Assembly: GCA_011524755.1 (NCBI GenBank)
Contig: WTJR01000152.1
Coordinates: 1-5,707, forward strand
Length of the DNA stretch: 5,707 bases
Direction of reading: 5' to 3'
Source: Halieaceae bacterium
Lineage (GTDB): Bacteria > Pseudomonadota > Gammaproteobacteria > Pseudomonadales > Halieaceae
The position numbers and the translations under genes are program-made. Below, piece after piece: positions 1 through 5,707 of this stretch. Under the pieces are notes generated by a model, which had not been told where the DNA came from, made no database searches, and was given only the letters and a program-made list of their open reading frames with translations. Each line of letters begins with the position of its first letter. Position 1 is the first letter of the stretch.

Positions 1-935
1 GGAATGCGAAGCTCTTTGGGTAGTGAGAACGTAATGTTCTCGGGCCGGCCGTCCAAGGATTCGACATTCGCATGTCCCTGACTTTGCAGCCACTGAACCA
101 CGCCCTCCACCAAATGCTCGGGCGCCGATGCGCCGGCTGTAACGCCAACGGTGTCGCCCTCACCCACCCAGCTGGGATCGATCATATCAGCCGAGTCGAT
201 CAGGTATGCGCTCGAGCCGCAGCGCTCCGCCAATTCTTTTAGGCGGTTTGAATTTGAGCTGTTGGGAGATCCTACAACCAGCACAACGTTCGCTTTTTCA
301 GCCAAAGCCCTTACCGCATCCTGACGGTTCTGAGTCGCATAGCAGATGTCGTCTTTACGAGGACCCTGGATATTAGGGAACCGCTCGCGCAAGGCCTCAA
401 TGACCTTCGCTGTATCGTCGACGGACAGCGTGGTCTGCGTCACATACGCCAAATTGTCTGGATCCTGAACCTCCAGAGTAGCGGCCTGCTCCTCGTCTTC
501 TACCAAATACATCACACCACCGTTGGACGTGTCGTACTGGCCTATGGTGCCCTCGACCTCAGGGTGTCCCTCGTGACCAATCAGAATGCATTCGCGCCCC
601 GATCGACTAAACGCCGTTACTTCAACGTGTACTTTGGTCACCAGCGGGCAGGTCGCATCAAAGACCTGAAGACCACGATTGACCGCTTCATCCTGAACCG
701 CCTTTGAAACGCCATGGGCGCTGAAAATAACAATCGCATCATCAGGAACTTCATGAAGCTCCTCGACAAAGACAGCACCGCGGTCTCTAAGGTCATCCAC
801 CACCGTTTTGTTATGAACAACCTCATGGCGAACGTAAATAGGACGTCCGAATACTTCGAGTGCGCGGTTGACGATATCGATCGCGCGATCAACACCGGCA
901 CAAAACCCGCGCGGGTTGGCAAGCATCACTGTCAT
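1..935 (-). CDS. ispH: 4-hydroxy-3-methylbut-2-enyl diphosphate reductase (IspH/LytB), 3' end cut by the window edge
   Basis: IspH is the last enzyme of the MEP isoprenoid pathway. It is a cytoplasmic [4Fe-4S] enzyme that reductively dehydrates HMBPP to IPP and DMAPP. I translated the open frame by hand: 311 full codons with no stop, plus the first two bases (CC) of a Pro codon. It begins MTVMLANPRGFCAG, matching E. coli MQILLANPRGFCAG residue for residue in length. The three cluster cysteines are present: C12, C96 (DATCPLVTKVH) and C198 (GPRKDDICYAT, E. coli C197). Substrate-site residues are also visible: H41, H124 and E126 (GHPEVEGT), the TQTT segment near 166-169, SSNSN at 226-230 and S270 (VTAGASAP). 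The last visible residues, FSLPKELRIP, correspond to the final stretch of the E. coli protein (316 aa), so only a handful of residues are missing. The start at 935 shares one base with the fkpB stop (TGATG) and has a GGAG 8 nt upstream. An in-frame ATG at 926 is too far from that site. Identification is secure. Confidence 0.98.
   Translation of the reverse strand, partial: MTVMLANPRGFCAGVDRAIDIVNRALEVFGRPIYVRHEVVHNKTVVDDLRDRGAVFVEELHEVPDDAIVIFSAHGVSKAVQDEAVNRGLQVFDATCPLVTKVHVEVTAFSRSGRECILIGHEGHPEVEGTIGQYDTSNGGVMYLVEDEEQAATLEVQDPDNLAYVTQTTLSVDDTAKVIEALRERFPNIQGPRKDDICYATQNRQDAVRALAEKANVVLVVGSPNSSNSNRLKELAERCGSSAYLIDSADMIDPSWVGEGDTVGVTAGASAPEHLVEGVVQWLQSQGHANVESLDGRPENITFSLPKELRI
25..41. repeat. 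Short inverted repeat inside ispH
   Basis: GAGAAC (25-30) and GTTCTC (36-41) form a perfect 6-bp inverted repeat around a 5-nt loop. It lies in codons for E-N-I-T-F-S near the ispH 3' end. The stem is short, has only three G-C pairs and is not followed by a U run, so it is not a recognisable terminator. A chance origin is likely. Confidence 0.35.
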
Positions 936-1387
936 CAGTGCAACTCCGCTGGTTCCACGCGGTCGATTTTCACCTCAAACCTGAGGGTGCGTCCCGCGAG
1001 TGGGTGATTGAAGTTAACACGGACTGTGTCCTCATCAAAAGCATCAACCACGCCCGGCAGCTCTCCCCCAGCCGCATCGGCAAACGAGAACACCATGCCA
1101 ATCGCCAATTCAGCGTCGTTACTAAAGGTATGTCTCGGAATATCCTGAAAGTTCGCTTCTTGCGGTTCGCCAAAGCCGTCTTCAGGCGAAATAGTGAAAG
1201 CTGCCTCATCGCCAGGCTTTAGACCCAGCAAACAGGCCTCAAACCCAGGGAGCAAGGACCCATCACCCATGACAAAGCTGACCGGTGCGCGATCGAAATT
1301 TGTATCAACCACCTCACCCGTCTCGAGCGTAATGGAAAAGTTGAGGCTGACTTTTGTATTCGGCGTTATGTTGAGCTCGTTGCTCAT
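935..1387 (-). CDS. fkpB: FKBP-type peptidyl-prolyl cis-trans isomerase, SlpA/FkpB family
   Basis: 150 aa, against 149 in E. coli FkpB (SlpA), and collinear with it. The family catalyses cis-trans isomerisation of X-Pro bonds and has chaperone activity. There is no signal peptide, so it should be cytoplasmic. The FKBP fold is visible in two parts. The N-terminal part (about 10-72) has VSLNFSITLETGEVVD, FVMGDGSLLPGFE and LLGLKPGDEAAF followed by the EDGFGE turn. The C-terminal strand is about 133-145. Between them (about 73-127) lies the insert-in-flap domain typical of the SlpA/SlyD type, ending in VNFNHPLAGRTL, where the NHPLAG signature is at 127-132. It lacks the His-rich metal-binding tail of SlyD, which argues for FkpB. 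The start codon overlaps the lspA stop as ATGA and has a good Shine-Dalgarno, so the start is well supported. Its position between lspA and ispH is the standard gammaproteobacterial arrangement. Its physiological client is not evident from the sequence. Confidence 0.96.
   Translation of the reverse strand: MSNELNITPNTKVSLNFSITLETGEVVDTNFDRAPVSFVMGDGSLLPGFEACLLGLKPGDEAAFTISPEDGFGEPQEANFQDIPRHTFSNDAELAIGMVFSFADAAGGELPGVVDAFDEDTVRVNFNHPLAGRTLRFEVKIDRVEPAELH
944..947 (-). promoter_or_regulatory. Shine-Dalgarno site of ispH inside the fkpB 3' end
   Basis: GGAG on the minus strand lies 8 nt before the ATG at 935, within the last codons of fkpB. It supports 935 over the second in-frame ATG at 926. 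With the TGATG stop/start overlap, it suggests that ribosomes finishing fkpB can reinitiate on ispH. Confidence 0.65.
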
Positions 1388-1911
1388 GCAGACTCCCCTC
1401 TCTCGCTAGAAAAGCTATCCCAGAGCAGCAAGATCGCACCGCAAAAAATAGCCGAGTCAGCAATATTAAAGGCTGGCCAATACCAGTTTTGGTAATGCCA
1501 AGAGATGAAATCAACAACGTAACCCAAGGTCACTCGATCGATAAGATTGCCAAGACCACCGCCCAAGATGAGCCCTAGCGATACGCCCAATATCCGCTGC
1601 TGCGGCTCCAGACGCGTCAGCCATACAGCCACAAACGCGCTGACCAGCATTGCCACTGCCGCGAGAAACCAACGCTGCCAGCCACCAGCACTTGCCAGAA
1701 AACTAAAGGCCGCACCAGTGTTGTGTGCAAGCATCAAATCAAACCAGGAAGTAATTTCGACAGGAACCCGATAGACCAGCTCATTGCTGGCCCACATTTT
1801 CGTGTATTGATCCAGAACGATCACTACCAGCGCCAGGATGAAACCCGCCCACGGGTTACCTAGTGCTCTGGAGGCCATGGATACTACCGGGGCCGAGTTG
1901 TTATCAGGCAT
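1384..1911 (-). CDS. lspA: Lipoprotein signal peptidase (signal peptidase II)
   Basis: LspA is the inner-membrane aspartyl protease that removes the signal peptide from diacylglyceryl-modified prolipoproteins, acting after Lgt and before Lnt. The chosen start gives 175 aa (E. coli 164). Four hydrophobic segments are visible at about 20-37, 79-98, 106-122 and 148-165. Conserved blocks in order are VLDQYTK (32-38), LAHNTGAAFSFLA (61-73), GGGLGNLIDRV (117-127), YVVDF (131-135) and PAFNIADSAI (146-155). The catalytic aspartates are D134 and D152, equivalent to D123 and D141 in E. coli, with the same 18-residue spacing. The frame is open to an ATG at 1941, which would add MSRVRVRSGT and overlap ileS by 38 nt. 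That ATG has no Shine-Dalgarno, whereas the ATG at 1911 has GAGG 9 nt upstream and overlaps ileS by only 8 nt. A third ATG at 1878 is possible but lacks a good site. Function is certain; the start is likely but not proven. Confidence 0.96.
   Translation of the reverse strand: MPDNNSAPVVSMASRALGNPWAGFILALVVIVLDQYTKMWASNELVYRVPVEITSWFDLMLAHNTGAAFSFLASAGGWQRWFLAAVAMLVSAFVAVWLTRLEPQQRILGVSLGLILGGGLGNLIDRVTLGYVVDFISWHYQNWYWPAFNIADSAIFCGAILLLWDSFSSERGESA
1393..1399 (-). promoter_or_regulatory. Strong Shine-Dalgarno site of fkpB inside the lspA 3' end
   Basis: The purine run AGGGGAG on the minus strand lies 5 nt before the fkpB ATG at 1387, within the last codons of lspA (reading S-E-R-G-E-S-A). 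It fixes the fkpB start and fits translational coupling through the ATGA overlap. Confidence 0.75.
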
Positions 1912-4705
1912 AGTGCCTGACCTCACCCTCACCCGCGACATTCGTTACGCAGCGACCGCACAACGTCGGATGTTCTTCAAATGAGCCGATATCATCACGA
2001 CGATGCCAGCATCGCTCGCATTTCTCCGCGTCACTGGCGCTTACCAAGACTTTCAGACCCTCGACGTCACCCACCAGAGCTTCAGCAGGCGCGTCTGCAA
2101 GACCGGCAAGCTCAGCACCTGAAGTAATCAGCACAAAACGAAGCTCATCACCCAGCGTCTCCAACATCTGACGAAGCTCGGATGTGGCGTACAAGACAAC
2201 ATTTGCGTCTAGCGAACCGCGGACATTTCCCTGGGCGCGCTCGGCCTCCATGGCTTTATTTACGTCTTGTCGTACCGCCAGGCAGCAAGACCAAAAGGCG
2301 TCTCCCATGGCATCGGAAGCGTCGGCAGCAGGCAACTCGTACCACTCTGACAGGAACACGGACGCCGCACGCTCGCCCGGAAGATTCTCCCAGATTTCCT
2401 CGGCAGTGAAACTCAAGATCGGAGCGATCCAGCGGCTCAACGCCTCCGCCATATGGTAGAGCGCTGTTTGACAGGAACGGCGGGCTATTGAATTAGTTTG
2501 CGTGGTGTACTGACGGTCTTTGATGACATCGAGGTAGAAGCCGCCCAGCTCACCGCTGCAGAAGTTATGCACCTTGTGATAGACGTGATGGAACTGATAG
2601 GTCTCATAGGCCTCAAGCAGCTCCGACTGAAGTTCCTGGGCCTTGGACACAATCCAACGATCTAAAGGAAGCATATCGTCACCCGACACGGCATCTCGTG
2701 TCGGTTCGAAGCCAGCGAGATTAGCCAATAAGAACCGTGCCGTGTTGCGGATACGTCGGTAGGTATCGGAGGTTCGCTTAAAGATTTCATCACTGGCAGC
2801 GATTTCATTGCGGTAGTCGGCAGACGCAACCCACAGGCGCAAAATGTCTGCGCCCATATCATTCATCGCCTTTTTCGCAGGGATGATATTGCCGATCGAC
2901 TTGGACATCTTTCGGCCTTCGCCATCGACGGTGAAGCCATGGGTTAAGACCTGTCGATAGGGAGACTCATCGTAAGCACCGATACCCGTCAACAAGGAAG
3001 ACTGGAACCAGCCGCGATGCTGATCAGACCCTTCCAGATAAAGGTCCGCGGGAGCTGAAAGACCATGTCGCTCGCGTAATACGCAGGCATGGGTCACACC
3101 AGAGTCGAACCAAACATCCAGCGTATCCGTCACCTTCTCGTAAGCATCGGCTTCATCACCCAGGATGTCCGCAACATCAAGATCAAACCAGGCATCAATA
3201 CCCTTCTCCTCGATGCGCAGCGCTACCTGCTCGATAAGGTCAACCGTATTAGGGTGCAATGACCCATCAACCTTGTTCACAAACAGTGTAATTGGGGCTC
3301 CCCAGGTTCGCTGACGGGAGATACACCAATCCGGACGACTCTCAAGCATGGCGTCAATGCGCGCGCGTCCCCAATCGGGCACCCAGGAAACGGTGTCTAC
3401 GGCCGCCTGAGCCTGAGTTAACAGGCCTTGCTTATCCATGGAGACAAACCACTGGGGTGTGGCCCGATAAATAATCGGTGTCTTATGGCGCCAGCAGTGT
3501 GGGTAGGAGTGGGTAAAGGGACGATGACACAGTAACCGGTTACGAGCCCCCAATTCCTCGATGATCTCGTCGTTCGCTTTGAAGATGTGCTTACCTTCGA
3601 ACACCGGCGTTCCTTCCAGATAGACGCCATTACCACCAACAGGATTGTAGACCTCAAGGTCGTAAGCCTTTCCAATCTGAAAATCTTCCAGACCGTGTGC
3701 AGGTGCTGTGTGAACACAGCCTGTTCCCGCATCAGTGGTCACGTGATCACCGAGCATTAGCGGCACTGACTCATCAGAGAACGGTGGGACTACGCGGACT
3801 CGATCAAGTGCCGATCCTTTAACACGAGCAAGGGTCTCGGGCGAATCAACCCCAAAGCGGCCCGCACACTCCTCGAGCAACGCCTCAGCGACTAAGACCG
3901 CTCGCTCGCCAACACGCATCAGTACGTAATCTAAATCTGCAGCCACGCTGACGCCGCGGTTCGCAGCGAGTGTCCAGGGTGTCGTCGTCCAAATGGCGAC
4001 GGATAACTCACCAACACCATTTACGCCCAAGAGCGCCTCGGCGGCCTGCTGGTCAGCAAACGGGAAGGCCACATCAATCGCGGACGATACCTTGTCTTGG
4101 TATTCCACCTCGGCTTCCGCAAGGGCTGAGCCACAGTCGAGACACCAGTGCACAGGTTTGAAGCCCTGTTGGAGGTGTCCGTTATCGATAATCTTGCCGA
4201 GGGTGCGAACAATATTCGCCTCGAACGAGAAATTCATCGTCAGGTAAGGGTCATCCCAGTCACCGACAACACCCATACGTTTGAAGTCGTCACACTGGTT
4301 ATTCACCTGTTTTGCCGCATATTCCCGACATTTCTGCCGAAACTCGCTGGCGGTCACTTTGTGACCGGGCTTTCCAACCTTTTTCTCGACGTTTAGCTCA
4401 ATGGGGAGCCCATGGCAGTCCCAACCGGGGACGTAAGGCGAATCAAAGCCAGAGAGCGTTTTTGACTTAATGATGATGTCTTTGAGGATTTTATTAACCG
4501 CGTGGCCAACGTGTAGCTCACCATTCGCGTAGGGAGGGCCATCGTGCAGGATGAAGGTAGGCTTACCCTCGCCCGCTTCACGCATCTTTTGGTAAAGGCC
4601 CATTTCTTCCCACTGCTTGAGCCGTTGAGGCTCCCGCTGAGTGAGATTCGCTTTCATCGGAAAACCCGTCTCGGGCAGGTTTAAGGTGTTCTTATAATCG
4701 CTCAT
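1904..4705 (-). CDS. ileS: Isoleucyl-tRNA synthetase, class I, with editing domain and C-terminal zinc site
   Basis: IleS charges tRNA-Ile with isoleucine in the cytoplasm and hydrolyses mischarged Val-tRNA-Ile. It has 933 aa and is collinear with E. coli IleS from the first residues (MSDYKNTLNLPETGFP). The class I signature HVGH is at 65-68 in GPPYANGELHVGH, and KMSKS is at 599-603. The CP1 editing domain lies between the Rossmann halves: the Thr-rich WTTTPWTL is at 239-246, and GTGCVHTAPAHGLED ends in D341, matching the E. coli editing residue D342. Other catalytic-core blocks are GWDCHGLPIE (94-103), RPDWCISRQRTWG (457-469), DVWFDSG (530-536) and LEGSDQHRGWF (557-567). The anticodon-binding helical domain follows (about 640-800). 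A C-terminal zinc site has C896, C899, C916 and C919. This bacterial-type architecture corresponds to the mupirocin-sensitive class in general, though sensitivity cannot be read from sequence alone. The gene starts 23 nt after ribF, and no strong Shine-Dalgarno precedes it. Confidence 0.99.
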   Translation of the reverse strand: MSDYKNTLNLPETGFPMKANLTQREPQRLKQWEEMGLYQKMREAGEGKPTFILHDGPPYANGELHVGHAVNKILKDIIIKSKTLSGFDSPYVPGWDCHGLPIELNVEKKVGKPGHKVTASEFRQKCREYAAKQVNNQCDDFKRMGVVGDWDDPYLTMNFSFEANIVRTLGKIIDNGHLQQGFKPVHWCLDCGSALAEAEVEYQDKVSSAIDVAFPFADQQAAEALLGVNGVGELSVAIWTTTPWTLAANRGVSVAADLDYVLMRVGERAVLVAEALLEECAGRFGVDSPETLARVKGSALDRVRVVPPFSDESVPLMLGDHVTTDAGTGCVHTAPAHGLEDFQIGKAYDLEVYNPVGGNGVYLEGTPVFEGKHIFKANDEIIEELGARNRLLCHRPFTHSYPHCWRHKTPIIYRATPQWFVSMDKQGLLTQAQAAVDTVSWVPDWGRARIDAMLESRPDWCISRQRTWGAPITLFVNKVDGSLHPNTVDLIEQVALRIEEKGIDAWFDLDVADILGDEADAYEKVTDTLDVWFDSGVTHACVLRERHGLSAPADLYLEGSDQHRGWFQSSLLTGIGAYDESPYRQVLTHGFTVDGEGRKMSKSIGNIIPAKKAMNDMGADILRLWVASADYRNEIAASDEIFKRTSDTYRRIRNTARFLLANLAGFEPTRDAVSGDDMLPLDRWIVSKAQELQSELLEAYETYQFHHVYHKVHNFCSGELGGFYLDVIKDRQYTTQTNSIARRSCQTALYHMAEALSRWIAPILSFTAEEIWENLPGERAASVFLSEWYELPAADASDAMGDAFWSCCLAVRQDVNKAMEAERAQGNVRGSLDANVVLYATSELRQMLETLGDELRFVLITSGAELAGLADAPAEALVGDVEGLKVLVSASDAEKCERCWHRRDDIGSFEEHPTLCGRCVTNVAGEGEVRHYA
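1921..1924 (-). promoter_or_regulatory. Shine-Dalgarno site that decides the lspA start
   Basis: GAGG, within the purine-rich GAGGGTGAGG (1930-1921) on the minus strand, lies 9 nt before the ATG at 1911, inside the last codons of ileS (E-G-E-V-R). The farther ATG at 1941 is preceded by TGCGTAACGA, with no such match. This favours the shorter lspA product. Confidence 0.65.
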
Positions 4706-4728
4706 CGTACGTCTGAGTTCTCACACTA
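4706..4728. other. ribF-ileS intergenic gap, 23 nt
   Basis: This is the only intergenic space in the window. Read on the minus strand, it contains GTGAGAAC about 11-18 nt before the ileS ATG and CGTACG directly before it. The usual Shine-Dalgarno position (about 5-10 nt before the ATG) has no AGGAG-like run. I see no terminator hairpin (no stem longer than 4 bp and no U run), so read-through from ribF into ileS is expected. Confidence 0.7.
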
Positions 4729-5682
4729 CTAAGCTGGATTTGCTGCATGCCATTCGCGCGCTGATGCTTGATCGCGCGCAATCGCTGACTTGAGCGAATC
4801 CAACGAATCGAATTTCTTTTCATCTCGGAGCTTGGTCATGAACTCCACTTCCAAGCGCTCGCCGTAAATATCCCGAGCGAAGTCAAACAAATGCACCTCG
4901 AGATTTGCGAGTGTTCCGTCGTTCACCGTTGGTCTAACCCCAACGTTGGCAACACCAGGGGCATCCATCATTCCCGCACCCGTCACTCGCACAGCGTAGA
5001 CACCGTGAAGGGGCGACTTTACACGCTTCAGCGCGATATTGGCGGTTGGAGAGCCAATTTGACGGCCCAATTGCTTACCTTTGAGGACTTTTCCCGAAAG
5101 TTTAAAGGGCCTTCCAAGAAGATCGGCGGCCGCATCAAAGTCAGCCTCGAGTAAAACGGAGCGAATACGCGTGCTACTCACGCGCTCACCTGCAACATCA
5201 TAGGTCGATGTGGGCACCACCTCATAGCCAAACTCACTCGCAAGTGATTCGGTAAAAGCGAGGTCGCCTGCGCGCTCTTTGCCGAAGCGAAAATCGTCAC
5301 CAAAGGCGATATACCGCGCATTTAACCCGTCGACAAAAATGCGCTCGACAAAGTCTCTAGGCGACATAGTCCTCAGATCATCATTGAAACGAAGACACAA
5401 CAGATGATCGATGCCCAGTGCTTCCAATGCGCGGAATTTTTCCCGGAATGTCATCAACCGGGGTGGCGCCTTCTCTGGAAACAGGAACTCGCCGGGCAAA
5501 GGTTCAAAGGTGATCACCGTTGTCGAGAGCCCACGCGCCTCAGCTTCCCGCTTTAAGTGGCCCAGCACCTCTTGATGACCTCGATGCACCCCATCGAAGG
5601 CACCGATGGTCACAGCGCTGCCGCCTGTATCTAAGCTCTTAGACAAGCTCGATAAATTGTGCTGTCCGCGGATAAGTCTCAT
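4729..5682 (-). CDS. ribF: Bifunctional riboflavin kinase/FMN adenylyltransferase (FAD synthetase)
   Basis: RibF phosphorylates riboflavin to FMN and then adenylates FMN to FAD, in the cytoplasm. With the chosen start it has 317 aa (E. coli 313). The N-terminal adenylyltransferase domain (about 1-180) shows TIGAFDGVHRGH with the nucleotidyltransferase HxGH at 33-36, FGDDFRFG (127-134) and the SSTRIR motif (169-174). The C-terminal riboflavin kinase domain (about 185-310) shows GKQLGRQIGSPTAN with the PTAN motif at 212-215, GVYAVRV, GVANVGVRPT (243-252), and LEVHLFDF with E262 at the catalytic-base position. GSPTAN differs from the GFPTAN seen in E. coli. The start at 5682 gives MRLIRGQHNL, matching E. 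coli MKLIRGIHNL, and has AAGG 4 nt upstream. An in-frame ATG at 5700 would add MSVQGT, but only 7 nt of upstream sequence is visible, so its ribosome site cannot be judged. The stop is TAG. As elsewhere in the gammaproteobacteria, it sits just upstream of ileS. Confidence 0.97.
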   Translation of the reverse strand: MRLIRGQHNLSSLSKSLDTGGSAVTIGAFDGVHRGHQEVLGHLKREAEARGLSTTVITFEPLPGEFLFPEKAPPRLMTFREKFRALEALGIDHLLCLRFNDDLRTMSPRDFVERIFVDGLNARYIAFGDDFRFGKERAGDLAFTESLASEFGYEVVPTSTYDVAGERVSSTRIRSVLLEADFDAAADLLGRPFKLSGKVLKGKQLGRQIGSPTANIALKRVKSPLHGVYAVRVTGAGMMDAPGVANVGVRPTVNDGTLANLEVHLFDFARDIYGERLEVEFMTKLRDEKKFDSLDSLKSAIARDQASAREWHAANPA

Positions 5683-5707
5683 GGTGCCTTGCACGCTCAT
5701 ATGACGC

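Larger units (their letters stand above)
1..5700 (-). other. Probable single operon ribF-ileS-lspA-fkpB-ispH
   Basis: All five genes are on the same strand. The junctions are +23 nt, -8 nt, -4 nt and -1 nt, with no terminator between them. The order is the one known from E. coli, where these genes are co-transcribed with additional internal promoters. The beginning of the transcript lies beyond the right edge and its end beyond the left edge. I infer co-transcription from spacing; promoters were not recognised. Confidence 0.85.

Noticed and set aside
638..1222. Open frames of 94-97 codons on both strands over ispH and fkpB
   Set aside because: They are out of frame with, or antisense to, ispH and fkpB, whose translations match known families along their full length. 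The alternative products show no recognisable motif and no supported start.
2182..4581. Several open frames of 60-104 codons inside ileS on both strands
   Set aside because: They lie entirely within ileS, which is intact over 933 codons. Their translations are rich in Arg, Ser, Pro and Thr, as expected for shadow frames of GC-moderate coding DNA.
4706..4728. T-box, attenuator or terminator before ileS
   Set aside because: The gap is only 23 nt, has no stem longer than 4 bp and no U run. T-boxes are not expected in gammaproteobacteria.
4706..4800. Possible internal promoter for ileS at the ribF 3' end
   Set aside because: E. coli has internal promoters in this cluster, so I looked. TAGTGT could pass for a -10, but no -35-like hexamer lies at 16-18 nt, so I do not call it.
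4891..5154. 87-codon plus-strand frame antisense to ribF
   Set aside because: It is a shadow of the riboflavin kinase domain; no ribosome site or family resemblance was seen.
1..5707. Novel defence, mobile or other undescribed system
   Set aside because: The window is fully accounted for by five conserved housekeeping genes in a standard order. I saw no repeats, integrase, tRNA, atypical composition or orphan gene.

Overview
All of the window is one tightly packed block of five genes on the minus strand. In transcription order (right to left) they are ribF, ileS, lspA, fkpB and ispH. This order is the well-known gammaproteobacterial ribF-ileS-lspA-fkpB-ispH cluster. The proteins align by eye with E. 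coli and Pseudomonas homologues along their whole lengths. The DNA has a moderate-to-slightly-high GC content, judged by eye. I infer a gammaproteobacterium, plausibly a free-living or marine one, but I cannot place it more precisely from five housekeeping genes.

Layout: ribF (FAD synthetase/riboflavin kinase) occupies the right end. A 23-nt gap separates it from ileS (isoleucyl-tRNA synthetase, 933 aa), the largest gene. The start of lspA (lipoprotein signal peptidase II) overlaps the end of ileS by 8 nt with the preferred start. lspA and fkpB (SlpA-type FKBP prolyl isomerase) overlap by 4 nt (ATGA). fkpB and ispH (HMBPP reductase of the MEP isoprenoid pathway) overlap by 1 nt (TGATG). ispH runs off the left edge of the window and lacks only its last few residues. 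No intergenic space exceeds 23 nt, so there is no non-coding stretch to describe. I see no terminator, RNA gene, mobile element or repeat array, and no convincing promoter.

How the genes fit together: the products do not form one pathway. They are flavin cofactor synthesis, tRNA charging, lipoprotein maturation, protein folding and isoprenoid synthesis, all core functions. The overlaps and Shine-Dalgarno sequences placed inside upstream genes suggest one polycistronic message with translational coupling, at least from ileS to ispH. All catalytic and metal-binding residues that I could check are present, so I read every gene as functional.

I found no sign of an undescribed system. The second-look items are minor: start-codon choices for lspA and ribF, a weak ribosome-binding site for ileS, one substitution in a RibF motif, and a small inverted repeat inside ispH.
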